Below are positions 18,810-28,900 of a stretch of DNA of 64,000 nucleotides, in pieces. The stretch comes from an uncultured Actinomycetes bacterium (GTDB lineage Bacteria; Actinomycetota; Actinomycetes; Actinomycetales; Bifidobacteriaceae). The stretch spans positions 62,001 to 126,000 of the forward strand of contig OMWX01000002.1 in the NCBI GenBank assembly GCA_900314875.1. Reading direction: 5' to 3'. Each line of letters starts with the position of its first letter. The first letter of the stretch is position 1. Made by a program: the position numbers and the translations under genes. The notes under the pieces are model-generated. The model was not told the origin of the DNA and made no database searches. It saw only the letters and a program-made list of their open reading frames with translations.

Positions 18810-19508
18810 ATGAAAAATATGAATAATAAGAATGATACTGATGTCTCTGATACTTTTGATGTCTCCGATACTTCCGCTGCCCGTGACAAATCTGAAATCT
18901 CTGACAACAGAATCAGAAAAGACAGCGGCAAACTGTACAGCCCCAGAGAATTTTTTATAGAACAGATTGAACTGAAAAAGAAGCTTGCGCGTTTCAATGC
19001 TTTGGCTCTCGATGATTTTGAGACTCGCGAAAAAATGGTGCAAGAGATTTTCGCTTCGGCGGGCAAAAATTGTTTTATAGAAACGCCTGTCACATCTTCA
19101 TGGGGCTGCAGCAATGTTCATTTGGGCGACGGAGTCTATTGCAATTTCAATGTTTCATTTGTAGACGACACTGATATTTATATCGGCGACGGCGTTATGA
19201 TAGGTCCTAATGTGACGTTTACGACCACAGGTCATCCGATTTCTTCCCGTCTGCGAAATCCGAACAAAAACACCGTATACAGTTTTTCTCTTCCCATACG
19301 AGTCAAAAATAGTGCATGGATCGGAGCAAATGCAGTAATCATGCCCGGCGTCACAATCGGAGAAAATTCCGTGGTGGGAGCGGGAAGCGTTGTGACATCC
19401 GATATTCCCGACAACAGCGTGGCCTGCGGAGTCCCTTGCCGCGTTATGCGGGAAATTTGTGAAAGAGATGAAAAATATTATTTCCGCGATATGGAAATTG
19501 ATATTTAA
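18810..19508 (+). CDS. Maltose/galactoside O-acetyltransferase-like (LbH family)
   Basis: This is a left-handed beta-helix acetyltransferase transferring acetyl from acetyl-CoA to a sugar hydroxyl. The N-terminal Mac domain (LYSPREFFIEQ onward) is followed by hexapeptide repeats (VHLGDGVYCNFNVSF, IYIGDGVMIGPNV). The catalytic His is in TTTGHPIS, and the C-terminal coil WIGANAVIMPGVTIGENSVVGAGSVV is typical. ATG 18810 is used because earlier in-frame ATGs lie within a few bases of the tmRNA end; a GGGA sits 9 nt upstream. The first 40 residues are Asp/Ser-rich and probably disordered. With the glycosyltransferase and Wzz/kinase genes nearby it may decorate a surface polysaccharide. Confidence 0.85.
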   Translation: MKNMNNKNDTDVSDTFDVSDTSAARDKSEISDNRIRKDSGKLYSPREFFIEQIELKKKLARFNALALDDFETREKMVQEIFASAGKNCFIETPVTSSWGCSNVHLGDGVYCNFNVSFVDDTDIYIGDGVMIGPNVTFTTTGHPISSRLRNPNKNTVYSFSLPIRVKNSAWIGANAVIMPGVTIGENSVVGAGSVVTSDIPDNSVACGVPCRVMREICERDEKYYFRDMEIDI

Positions 19509-19646
19509 GATTATAATAATGCTTAAGATTCAGTGCATCCGCGCGTGAGTTCCGGAAAAATTTTTGTTTCTCTGTTCGCTGTCGAATTGCGCTGATGATT
19601 TTAACGGCAAGAATACATATAAATTTTTTATAAAAAGAGGAGAAAA

Positions 19647-20698
19647 ATGTCTGTAAAGTCTGCAGAAAATCCTGCTGTTTCTGTTATTATTCCCGTTTTT
19701 AATGTTGAAGATTATTTGGACAGGTGTCTGAAAGCGTTGCAAATCAGTCTTTTTCTGACATGGAGATTATTCTCGTCGACGATAAGTCGGCTGATTCGAG
19801 CGGTCTGATTTGCGACAATTGGTCCGAAAAGGACAGAAGAATTCGCGTTATTCATAAGGAAACGAATGAGGGTTTGGGGTTTGCGCTTGATGCTGCTTCG
19901 GGCGAGTATGTTGTTTTTGTTGACAGCGACGATTATATAGACGAAAAACTTGCAGAAAAAGCGTATAACGCGCTGAAAGAAAATAAAGCTCAGATTGCCG
20001 TATACGGTTTTCAATATGTTTCTGATGATTTTATCGGGCATGTCAAATTTGAAAACGATAAAAATTTGTACTGCGGTCGGGAAGTGCGCGATGTTTTATT
20101 TCCGAAATATCTTTATAATTACAGGAAAATAATCGGAGCCGCATGGTGCGAGATGATTTCGACGGATTTGCTTCGCAAAAATAAAATCCGTTTCCCGAAC
20201 GATATTATTACCGGAGAAGACGCATATTTTAATATTCTTCTTTACGGCAAAGCGGAACGCGTTGCAGTTATCGACGAAGGTTTGTATTTTTATAATTGCT
20301 GCGAAAATAAGAATAGCGTTACGACGACTTTTAACAATAAATCACTCGAAAATGCGAGATTGTATCGTGAGAAGTGTGCGAAAATCTGCGGCAGTCTCGG
20401 ATACGGGCAAGACTTTGTCTGTTCGATTGACGAACATTATGTTTTTATAATCCTCTGCTGTCTTGTCACTGTTATGCGCTCTTATGAAGCCTGTGCCGAT
20501 ACAGCTGCTGCGCAATATTTTGCCGCGCTTGCCGGGGACGAGACGTTTTCCTGCTTGTTTTCGCAGGAAAGATACCGCAGTCTTGCCGATTATTTCTTTA
20601 AGAATATCTTTTCAAAAGACAGCTTTTCGCCTGACATTCTGAATTTCCTTCTTTCTCTTTTGAAAGAAGAAAATTATCTTAAAAAACTGATTTCCTAA
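19647..20698 (+). pseudogene. Family 2 glycosyltransferase, disrupted by a frameshift
   Basis: The start ATG 19647 has a strong AGAGGAG and opens with the GT2 signature VSVIIPVFNVEDYLDRCL. The frame then runs into unrelated sequence and stops near 19809. From about 19731 the family sequence continues in another frame (ESVANQSFSDMEIILVDDKS, then YVVFVDSDDYI with the DxD motif and GEDAYFN), ending at 20698. Inserting one G in CTGAAAGC at about 19731 restores DRCLESVANQSF, so a single base has been lost, or there is a sequencing error. Intact, it would be a cytoplasmic/membrane-associated glycosyltransferase of about 350 residues for a surface polysaccharide. Confidence 0.85.
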
Positions 20699-20748
20699 CT
20701 TATTGCCTGAAAAATTGATTTCCTGATTTTTGGCGTTTAAAAAGCAAC

Positions 20749-20786
20749 AAAAAAGGCAGACTGCGAAATGTGCGATCTGCCTTTTT
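20749..20786. terminator. Bidirectional intrinsic terminator
   Basis: An A-run plus GGCAGA (20749-20760) pairs with TCTGCC plus a T-run (20776-20786). U-tails form on both strands, between the glycosyltransferase and the convergent Wzz/kinase gene. Confidence 0.88.
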
Positions 20787-20836
20787 GCAAACAGAAAACG
20801 AACTCTGCCGCCGCTGCTTCGTTTCTGCTCGTCTGT

Positions 20837-20895
20837 GTTGAAATCATTGCTGGTTGAAATCATTGCTGGTTGAAATCATTGCTGGTTGAAATCAT
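20837..20895. repeat. 16-bp tandem repeat, 3.7 units
   Basis: GTTGAAATCATTGCTG occurs at 20837, 20853 and 20869 with an 11-nt partial copy at 20885. It lies just past the 3' end of the Wzz/kinase gene. Confidence 0.92.
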
Positions 20896-20923
20896 CAGGC
20901 GCAGAACTTGCAGGCGCAGAATA

Positions 20924-22345
20924 TCAGGCTCTATGCGACCCCTTTTGACGGGAATTGCCGTTTGAACCGCTGCCGGAACCGTAATAGTAATAGTTCTTCT
21001 TGTTGCTGTTTTTCTTTAAATCCGCGAAAGTGTAAACGAATCCGTGAATCGGAATTTCAGCAGCGTCCAAAGCGGATACCATATCGCGAAGATCCTGACG
21101 ATCCGCAATGCCTTTTGCCGCGATGATAACAACGCCGTGCGCGATATGACCGAGAACAACCGCGTCGTTGGAAACAACCATCGGAGCGGTATCGACCAGA
21201 ACATAATCGTACTGGCGAGCCGCCTGACTGAGAAGACGCGACATAGTCTCCGAATTGATAAGCACGGAAGGATTGGCCGGACGCTTTCCTGCGGGAAGAA
21301 CATGCAGGTTAGACTTCCAATAAGGCTGAACGACATCCTTGGGAACTGCTTTTCCTGCAAGAATATGGCTCAAACCGACGCTTCCCTCGATACCGAGCAT
21401 ATTTGCAACCGAAGGATGACGAAGATCAGCGTCGATAAGAAGAACTCTTGCGCCGTCTTCCGCAAGCGCGACAGCCGTGTTGACAATCGTGGTCGTCTTG
21501 CCTTCAGAAGGATCTGCGGAAGTGAAAACATGCAGATGATGCGAATCCGAGTCGCTCGGGGTAAGGAATGAAATATTTGTTTTGATTCGGCGGAAATCTT
21601 CAGCAATGCCGGAATCAGGCCTGTTGATAATCACGGGACGCTTGTCTTCCGCGAATGTCGCATCTCGAGAAATAAAACCGATAGTGTTGCTCTTTGTAAT
21701 CTCGCGAACCGTGGAAGACTTGTCGATGCGCGTATTGAAAGTATCTTTTGCTAAAGCCGCAAGGAATGCTGCGATAAGACCCGCCACAACCGAGGCTGCG
21801 CCCACAAGGAAAGTGTTTGGAGAGCTGGGCTTGGAAGGCACGGAAGCAGACTGGACGAGAGTAAGCGTAATAAGCGACTTGTTTGTCGTCGAACTTGTCG
21901 TAGTGTTCGAAACGTTTCTTGACAGCGACTGAGCTGTAGAATTTGCAACGCGCGAAGCTGTTACAGGATCCTGCGAAACGGCAGAAATGTCGACAATAAA
22001 TGTGTTTGCCGGGTTGGAAGCGGTTACGGTGCCGCCCAGCTGACCTGCAGATATGTTTAAATTCAGCTCTTTAATTACGGGATTGAGAACCGCCTCTGTT
22101 TTTACAAGCGTAGGATACGTCTTAATCTGAGTATTCAGATAGTTGGTCGTGCTATACATATTGTTGACTTCAGTGCCGGCTCCCATGGCTTCAGTATTTG
22201 CCGTGGCGAAAAGCTGCGCTGTAGCAGTATATTTGCGCGGAGCAGCCACAAGGTATGCCACGCCGCATGAAACAATAATCACAAAGGTGATAATCACAGT
22301 GATTATGTGCTTGCGCAATATTTGGAAAAGATCCTCGATAGTCAA
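20924..22345 (-). CDS. Wzz/BY-kinase fusion: polysaccharide chain-length regulator with tyrosine autokinase
   Basis: The protein joins a Wzz domain (IEDLFQILRKHIITV, a first membrane helix, an extracytoplasmic loop and a second helix AASVVAGLIAAFLAALAKDTF) to a CpsD/CapB-type bacterial tyrosine kinase. The kinase has Walker A SADPSEGKTTT, Walker A' RVLLIDADLRHPS and Walker B YDYVLVDTAP. The C-terminal tail carries a YYYY cluster followed by Gly/Ser, the expected autophosphorylation site. Such proteins set chain length and export of exopolysaccharide or capsule. I take a TTG start at 22345 (473 residues) because GAGAAAGAG lies 6 nt upstream; the frame is open further to 22456 without a ribosome site. 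The gap above 22456 contains duplicated TTGCAATCGC and GCTGCGCAGTT words. Confidence 0.88.
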   Translation of the reverse strand: MTIEDLFQILRKHIITVIITFVIIVSCGVAYLVAAPRKYTATAQLFATANTEAMGAGTEVNNMYSTTNYLNTQIKTYPTLVKTEAVLNPVIKELNLNISAGQLGGTVTASNPANTFIVDISAVSQDPVTASRVANSTAQSLSRNVSNTTTSSTTNKSLITLTLVQSASVPSKPSSPNTFLVGAASVVAGLIAAFLAALAKDTFNTRIDKSSTVREITKSNTIGFISRDATFAEDKRPVIINRPDSGIAEDFRRIKTNISFLTPSDSDSHHLHVFTSADPSEGKTTTIVNTAVALAEDGARVLLIDADLRHPSVANMLGIEGSVGLSHILAGKAVPKDVVQPYWKSNLHVLPAGKRPANPSVLINSETMSRLLSQAARQYDYVLVDTAPMVVSNDAVVLGHIAHGVVIIAAKGIADRQDLRDMVSALDAAEIPIHGFVYTFADLKKNSNKKNYYYYGSGSGSNGNSRQKGSHRA

Positions 22346-22561
22346 AGCGGCTCTTTCTCTCGTTATTTCTGTTGCGATACTTTGGCGAGTCTCGGACTTC
22401 AGCGAAAAGCTGCAATGCCGTACCGTTGCGCTTTCATATCGCTGCGCAGTTTGCAATCGCTTGCAATCGCTGCGCAGTTGTATTATTGCACAAAGTCCGA
22501 AACACGCTCCGTACCGATTTTACTATTAAGACGGGAAAACCCCCATGCGAGTCGCGGCTTT

Positions 22562-24190
22562 TTATGCGTTGCCGGCTTCAGACATTCGAGCCATCCAAGC
22601 TTCGACATCCTCGGCCGTGCGCGGAATTCCCGACGAAATCCATTCCGGACCGTTTTCGGTCATAAGCACGTCGTCCTCGATTCTTATGCCGATTCCGCGA
22701 TATTCCTCGGGAATAAGCATATCATTTTCGCGGAAATACAGTCCCGGCTCGATTGTGAAAATCATTCCCGGACGCAGTTTTGCTCCCTGATAATTCTCGT
22801 AACGCGCCTGAGCGCAGTCATGCACATCCAATCCCAGATGATGAGCGACTCCGCAGGCAAGCCATCTGCGATGCTGCTGGCCGTTTTCACTTAACGATTC
22901 CTCGACTGAAACCGGCAAAATTCCCCAGTCGTAAAGATACTGAGCGATAACGCGCATGCAGGCATGATGAATATCCGAATATGTCGCTCCCGGCTTAGCC
23001 GCGTCGAATCCCGCCTGCTGCGATTCGAGAACCGCATTGTAAAGTTTGCGCTGAAAATCGGTAAATTTGCCGTCGGTCGGGAAAGTTCTCGTAATATCGG
23101 CAGTGTACAGGCTGTTTACTTCGACTCCCGCATCAATGAGCAGAAGCTCGCCGCTGCCCACAACTCCCGTATTTCTCATCCAATGCAGGGTAGGCGCGTG
23201 AACTCCGGAAGCGATAATCGTATCGTATCCTTCGTCATTTCCTTCTTCGCGCGCGACAGAATTGAATCTGCCTTCCAAAATTCGCTCGGAACGCGGCTTG
23301 TTCAAAGCGGACGGCAAAGCTTTGAGAATCTCGTCAAACCCGCGTTTTGTCGCATTTACGGCTTTGCGCATTTCGCTTATCTCATACTCGTCTTTAATCA
23401 TGCGCTGCTCTGCGGCCGCTTCATGAAGCAGATCGTCCTTTTCGCGGTTGGCTTCCTCATCTTCAAAGCCTGCCGAGAAGCGAATCTGTTCGACAAGCTC
23501 GGTTATCGTTTCATCGGATTCGCGTATGACTCTTATCGCATATTCGCCGGCCCCGGTTCCCGCATTTGCTTTAAGAGCTTCAGGCAGCGTCTCGATGTCT
23601 GCGGTTTCGAACCCGGTCATAATTTCAAGCTCGGCAAGACCGGGTCTGGGTCCTACCCAATATTCGCCGTACTCTGCGGACCGGTAGTAATCCTGCGTCG
23701 TCTGGTCTTTTCTGGGGTGGACGAACAGAATCGGCTTATGCGAACCGTCTTCTGTTTTTCCGTCTTCTGTTTTTCCGCTGCAGCCGTCTGCGGCGGGTTC
23801 GAGAACCAGAACCGCTCCGGCCTCGTAGTCTTCGCCCAAGCCCGTATAATATGCAAAACTCGTGTCCGGGCGGAACATATAAGTGCAGTCGTTGCTTCTC
23901 GTCTTGTGATTGCCCGCCGGTATCACGATTCTTTCGTTCAAGAATTTTTCTGCCAGATCCCGAATGCGAGAAGGCGTGTATCTGCTTGATTCGAGCGGTT
24001 TTACGTCTTGGGTTTCTTCACCCCAGCCCGAAAGCATGAAATTTTTGAAATCCGACGAGCGCGGGCGCAGAGACCTGTTGTTTACGCGCTGCGCAATATC
24101 GCCGTTTTCGTTTGAATCAGCGCTGCCGTTTGCATTGGTTTGCGCATTGTTCTGCTTATTGTCGGGAATGTTGTTTTGCATTTCGCTCAT
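22562..24190 (-). CDS. pepP: Xaa-Pro aminopeptidase (M24B)
   Basis: This metallopeptidase removes an N-terminal residue that precedes proline. The 542-residue protein has the aminopeptidase P N-terminal domain (YMFRPDTSFAYYTGL, about residues 105-119) and a pita-bread catalytic domain. Its metal ligands are visible in order: Asp in LLLIDAGVEVNS, Asp in YTADITRTFP, His in AHHLGLDVHD, Glu in FTIEPGLYF and Glu in GIRIEDDV. The first 45 residues are Asn-rich and likely disordered. It reads alone on the minus strand and is divergent from folC across 302 nt that contain no gene. The Xaa-Pro specificity fits the proline iminopeptidase-like gene at the window start. Confidence 0.93.
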   Translation of the reverse strand: MSEMQNNIPDNKQNNAQTNANGSADSNENGDIAQRVNNRSLRPRSSDFKNFMLSGWGEETQDVKPLESSRYTPSRIRDLAEKFLNERIVIPAGNHKTRSNDCTYMFRPDTSFAYYTGLGEDYEAGAVLVLEPAADGCSGKTEDGKTEDGSHKPILFVHPRKDQTTQDYYRSAEYGEYWVGPRPGLAELEIMTGFETADIETLPEALKANAGTGAGEYAIRVIRESDETITELVEQIRFSAGFEDEEANREKDDLLHEAAAEQRMIKDEYEISEMRKAVNATKRGFDEILKALPSALNKPRSERILEGRFNSVAREEGNDEGYDTIIASGVHAPTLHWMRNTGVVGSGELLLIDAGVEVNSLYTADITRTFPTDGKFTDFQRKLYNAVLESQQAGFDAAKPGATYSDIHHACMRVIAQYLYDWGILPVSVEESLSENGQQHRRWLACGVAHHLGLDVHDCAQARYENYQGAKLRPGMIFTIEPGLYFRENDMLIPEEYRGIGIRIEDDVLMTENGPEWISSGIPRTAEDVEAWMARMSEAGNA

Positions 24191-24492
24191 TCTGTTCCTC
24201 TTTTAATTCATTGTTTTAATGTATTGTTTTTGCCGAATTTCGTTTCGGTCGTCATAATTGAATAAAATCAAGCTTGTATGTCATGCTCGCATGCGAGTTA
24301 TCGCGCGTTTTTCTGTTTCCGGCATATGACAGCCCGGACAAATACAGACAGCGCGGGTAAAACGGACAGTGCAGACAGCACGGACAGCAATGACATATAT
24401 CTTACGCTTTGTAAGAGAAAACCGAGAAAAATTATTTCCCTGCCCGATGCGAATCGGCTGATTTGCCAAAGAAAAGTCAGAAAAGGTGCCGC

Positions 24493-25929
24493 ATGTCATA
24501 CGAAAATCCGAATATCGGCGGAAAAACACTGAACGAAGTTTATGCTCAGATAATGTCTCGCGCTCCCGAACATGACATTAATCCTTCTCTTGACGCAATG
24601 AAGAAAATTGCTCACATAATGGCAGACCCTCAAAAATCTTTTCGCACGATTCATATCACAGGCACGAACGGCAAAGGTTCGACCGCGCGCATGACTGAAG
24701 CGATATGCCGCGAATACGGTCTGCGCACGGGGCTTTATGCGTCTCCGCATTTGGAATCCGTAACCGAGCGGATTGTTATCGACGGTCAGCCGATATCCGA
24801 CGATTATTTTGTCGATATTTACGATCAGACAATTGATTTTATAAATCTTGTCGACGAACAGTCTGTTGCCGAAGGAAAGCCGCGAATGAGCTTTTTTGAG
24901 GTTTTGACGGTTATGGCAATGTGGGCTTTTGCCGATTCTGCGATTGATGTTGCCATTATCGAGGTAGGCATGGGCGGATTGTGGGATGCGACCAATGTTT
25001 TTGATGCCGATGCTGCCATTATCGGACCGATTGACATGGATCACATGCAGTGGCTGGGCGGAAGCGTCGAACAGATAGCGAAAGAAAAAGCCGGGATTAT
25101 CAAGAAAAATTCTTCTGTTGTTATTGCTCCTCAGCCGCATGAAGAAGCGGTAATGCCGATTTTGCGCGATTATGCGGACAAAACCGGAGCGAAGAATATT
25201 ATCTGCGACGGAATCGAATCGGAAGTCATTTCGCGAGTTCCGGCAGTCGGAGGACAGGTTGTGACTCTGCGCACGCCGTCCGGAGTCTATGAGGATGTGC
25301 CGATTTCCATGTTCGGGCAGCAGCAGGCTCACAATGCGCTCGCGGCTTTGTGCGCGGCTGAAATCGTTTTGCCCGTAAGTTCAGCTTTGAACGGGGATAT
25401 TGTCGCGCAGGCTTTGTCGAGCGTAAAAATTCCCGGAAGAGTCGAAATCGTCAGAACTTCTCCGACAATAATTCTCGACGGAGGACACAATATTAATGCC
25501 GTTTCGGCTTTGCGCGAGACTTTGGAAGAGAATTTCGATTTTTCCGAACTTGTCGGCGTGACTTCAATGATGTCGGATAAAAATGTCGAGGATGTTCTGT
25601 CTGTATTGGAACCGGTCATTGATACTCTCGTAGTCACTCAAAACTCTTATCCGCAGCGCGCGATGCCGCCTGAAGAGCTGGAAAAAATTGCGATAAGCGT
25701 ATTCGGTCCGGACAGGGTGATAAGGCGCGATTTCTTTCCCGATGCTTTGCAGGCGGCGGTCGACTGCGTTGACAGCGGCGACGAAACCGGAGTCGGATAC
25801 GGCAGAGGAATACTGGTTTTCGGAAGTTTTGTAACGGCAGGAGATGCCCGAGCGCTTCTTAAATCGAAAACAAACGAAATTCTTTCTCTTCCCAAAGAAC
25901 AGCGCGTTTCGAAAGAAGAACAAGTCTGA
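24493..25929 (+). CDS. folC: Folylpolyglutamate synthase / dihydrofolate synthase
   Basis: FolC ligates glutamate to dihydropteroate and/or adds further glutamates to folates, using ATP. The 478-residue product (ATG 24493, AAAAGG 6 nt upstream) has the Mur-ligase-like fold. The P-loop is HITGTNGKGSTARM (about residues 52-65), followed by ASPHLESVTERI, a central region with GPIDMDHMQWLGG and the C-terminal IILDGGHNINAVSAL. Many actinobacteria have a single bifunctional FolC, which I assume here. Its TGA overlaps the ATG of smc by one base, so the two are translationally coupled. Confidence 0.93.
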   Translation: MSYENPNIGGKTLNEVYAQIMSRAPEHDINPSLDAMKKIAHIMADPQKSFRTIHITGTNGKGSTARMTEAICREYGLRTGLYASPHLESVTERIVIDGQPISDDYFVDIYDQTIDFINLVDEQSVAEGKPRMSFFEVLTVMAMWAFADSAIDVAIIEVGMGGLWDATNVFDADAAIIGPIDMDHMQWLGGSVEQIAKEKAGIIKKNSSVVIAPQPHEEAVMPILRDYADKTGAKNIICDGIESEVISRVPAVGGQVVTLRTPSGVYEDVPISMFGQQQAHNALAALCAAEIVLPVSSALNGDIVAQALSSVKIPGRVEIVRTSPTIILDGGHNINAVSALRETLEENFDFSELVGVTSMMSDKNVEDVLSVLEPVIDTLVVTQNSYPQRAMPPEELEKIAISVFGPDRVIRRDFFPDALQAAVDCVDSGDETGVGYGRGILVFGSFVTAGDARALLKSKTNEILSLPKEQRVSKEEQV

Positions 25930-28900
25930 TGTATGTCAAAGAGCTTGCCGTTCGCGGATTCAAATCGTTCGCAAACGCGACAGTCATGCGCTTTGAGCCG
26001 GGCATTACCGCAGTGGTGGGTCCTAACGGTTCGGGCAAGTCAAATATTGTTGACGCTCTGTCGTGGGTTATGGGCGAGCAGGGTGCGAAATCTTTGCGCG
26101 GAACATCCATGGAGGACGTGATTTTTGCCGGAACTTCGGGAAAACCGCCGGCCGGACGAGCGCATGTTTCTTTGACAATAGACAATTCTGACGGCGAGCT
26201 GAACATCGATTATTCTGAGGTTAAAATCAGCAGAACAATATATCGCAACGGAGGCTCAGAATATGCGATAAACGGTTCTCCCGTAAGGCTTTTGGATGTT
26301 CAGGAGCTTTTAAGCGATACCGGCTTGGGTTCTCATATGCATGTGATTGTAGGGCAGGGCAGGCTTGATTCGATTCTTAAAGCCGAGCCTGCGGACAATC
26401 GCGCTTTCATAGAGGAAGCTGCCGGAATTCTTAAGCATAAAAAACGCAAAGAACGCGCTTTGCGCAAACTGAAAGGCACTCAGAGCAATCTTGATCGCCT
26501 GGATGATTTGCTGCGCGAAGTGCAGCGGCAGCTCGGACCTCTTCGCAGGCAGGCAAGAATTTCGCGTCGCGCCGACAATATTCAAATAACTTTGCGAGAC
26601 GCTCAAAGCAGACTTTTTGCCGACGACGGCGTGCGTCTGGCTGAGAAGCGAAATGATTTGCGCGAGAAAATAAAAAAGACCGAAATTGAGCTTTTTTCTG
26701 TGCAAAACAAGCTGGCACAAGTAAAGGGCGATATTGAAAAATTGGAGAAACTTTCGCTGGAAACAAGCCCGCAGACTGCAATGCTTAATGAAACAGTGCG
26801 CAATATGTCAAATATGTGCGAACGGTTCAAAGCCTTGTCGTCGGTTGCCGGGGAACGTTCTGCTGCGGCCATGTCCGGGATTGCGTCCGTTTCGGGCGAC
26901 GATCCTCAAATGCTTCTGAATCGCGCAAAAGAGCTTGAAGAGCAGATTTTGCAGCAGCGGTCTTCGGCTGCAAAATTGCGCGAAGAATGCGAAAAAGCTG
27001 CGCAAAATCGCGAAAATGCGGAAAAAGAGGTTGTAAGAGCGCGCGAAAAACTTGCCGATTTGACAAGAAACGCGAAGCAGCGCGAAGAGAAGATTATGCG
27101 GCTGCGCGAAGGCATTGTAAGAGAGGAAAGCGCATCTCTTTCCGCGCAAAATCGCGCAAAAGATCTGAAAAATCAGACTCAAACTTTTGCAGCTCAGCTT
27201 GAAGAAGCGAAAAAACGGCTTGAAGCTGCCGGAGATTTTTGCGAAAACGATATCGGAGAAGAAATTGAAAAAGCTGATGCGCTGAAAGAAAAAGCGGCTG
27301 CGGCCGCGCAAAATCGCGATTTGCTCGCTGAAGAAAAAAGAAAAGCGCAGTCCGAGTCAATGCGTCTGGCTGCAAAAGCGGAAGCGATAAACGATACTCG
27401 TTCTTCCCGCGTTTCCCGGTCTGAATCTTCCTTGGAAGAACGTTTCGAAGTCAAAACGAAAATTCCGGACTGCATTCGCACCGTGCCCGGCTGGGAAGAA
27501 GCCGTTTCGCTTGCGCTGGGACAGGCTGCTGACGCGTATGCGGTTTCAGATCGCGAAACTGCCGCGCAAATGCTTAATTATGCGCTTGAAAATTCGTCTT
27601 CGGCTGTGTCGGCCGTTATTGCGTGCAGCGAAGAGATTGGAAACGGCATTGACGATGCTGACAGCGTTGACGGCGAGAACGGCGGAAAAATCCGCAGCAG
27701 CGGAAAAATCGGAGAAAGCTTGAGAGAAAGCTTGAGAGAAAGCTCGATAGAAAGCTCGATAGAAAGCGATGAAACAAATCCTGAATCGCATGCGGCAAAG
27801 CGGCTTGAATCGCAGTCAGAGTTGAGAGAGGGACTGCAACCGGAATCGCAGTCCGGTCTGCAGTCTGAATCGCAGAAATATTCGCGGGAATTTGACGGGG
27901 CAGTTCCCGTTTCTTGCGTAATAAAAATCAATGAAAATTTCACGGACAGACAGTTTGCGCTTGCCGTTAAAAAATCTGTTGACAAAATGCTTGAAAAAAC
28001 GGGCATTGCATGGGATTCTCGCAGAGCTTTTGCCGAATATGAATCCCGGGATGCATTTCAGACAGTGCGAAACGCTGCTCTGCCGCAAACTGCGAAATTT
28101 GACAGAATCGTCACAAGGCAGGCTCAGATTGTAACCGAAGTGTCCGTTTCGGGCGGAAAATCGGCGCAAAATGATGATTTGAGCCTGATTGCAAAACGCG
28201 ACGAAGCCTTGAAAAAACGCGAAGAAATCGAAAAGCGGATAAATGAAATAAGCAGAAAACTTGAAAAAGCCGAAGCTGAATATAAGGATTTATCGAAGCT
28301 GGCCGACGAAGCGAAATCCGTTCTGACAGAGAAAAAAATTCGCGCAGAACAGGCAAAACGCGAAGCTCAAGCTGCGAAAAACAGCGTCGATTCTCTCGAA
28401 AAAAGGCTGAAAGAAACCGAAGAAAAAATCGAAAAATCACAAACGGAATCGAAAGAGCACGCTCAAAATGCCGCTGATTTGCGCGAACAGGCCGAATCAG
28501 CCGCGCAAATGCAGTCCGGCAGCGAGAATTTTAATGAAGTATCCGCACTTCTTCGCGAGTGCGAAAACAGATCAGACAAAGCCAAAGAAGCTGAAATTGC
28601 GGCAAAAATGGCTTCAAAAGAAGCAGAATCGCGCTTGGAATCATTGCGCAGACAGATAACTTTGCTCAAAGATAATGCCCGACGCGCGGAAGAGCACAGG
28701 AAAAAAGTTCGCGAGGAAAACGAAAAAAGACGCGCGGACAGCGAAAATGCGCTGCGAATTTCCCGACTGGCGCAGCAGGCGCAAAATCTTCTCGCGAGCC
28801 GCATGAATATTGTCGAGCATAAACAGGCCGAACTGCAAAAACAGGCATCGCAGCATGACGGGCAGCTTTCTGTTCTGCGTGAAGAGCGGAATCGTCTCGA

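Noticed and set aside
20837..20895. Possible CRISPR-like array (also considered at 18176 and 48200)
   Set aside because: Units are contiguous with no unique spacers and are only 11-16 bp, so they are simple tandem repeats.
18786..22345. Genomic island with defined attachment sites at ssrA
   Set aside because: No duplicated ssrA end, integrase or transposase could be found in the window, so only accessory content, not a bounded element, can be claimed.
24278..24492. ORF of about 70 codons in the pepP-folC gap (Thr/Asp/Ser-rich)
   Set aside because: It runs out of frame into folC, has no ribosome site, and its composition reflects short gacagc-type repeats in the DNA.
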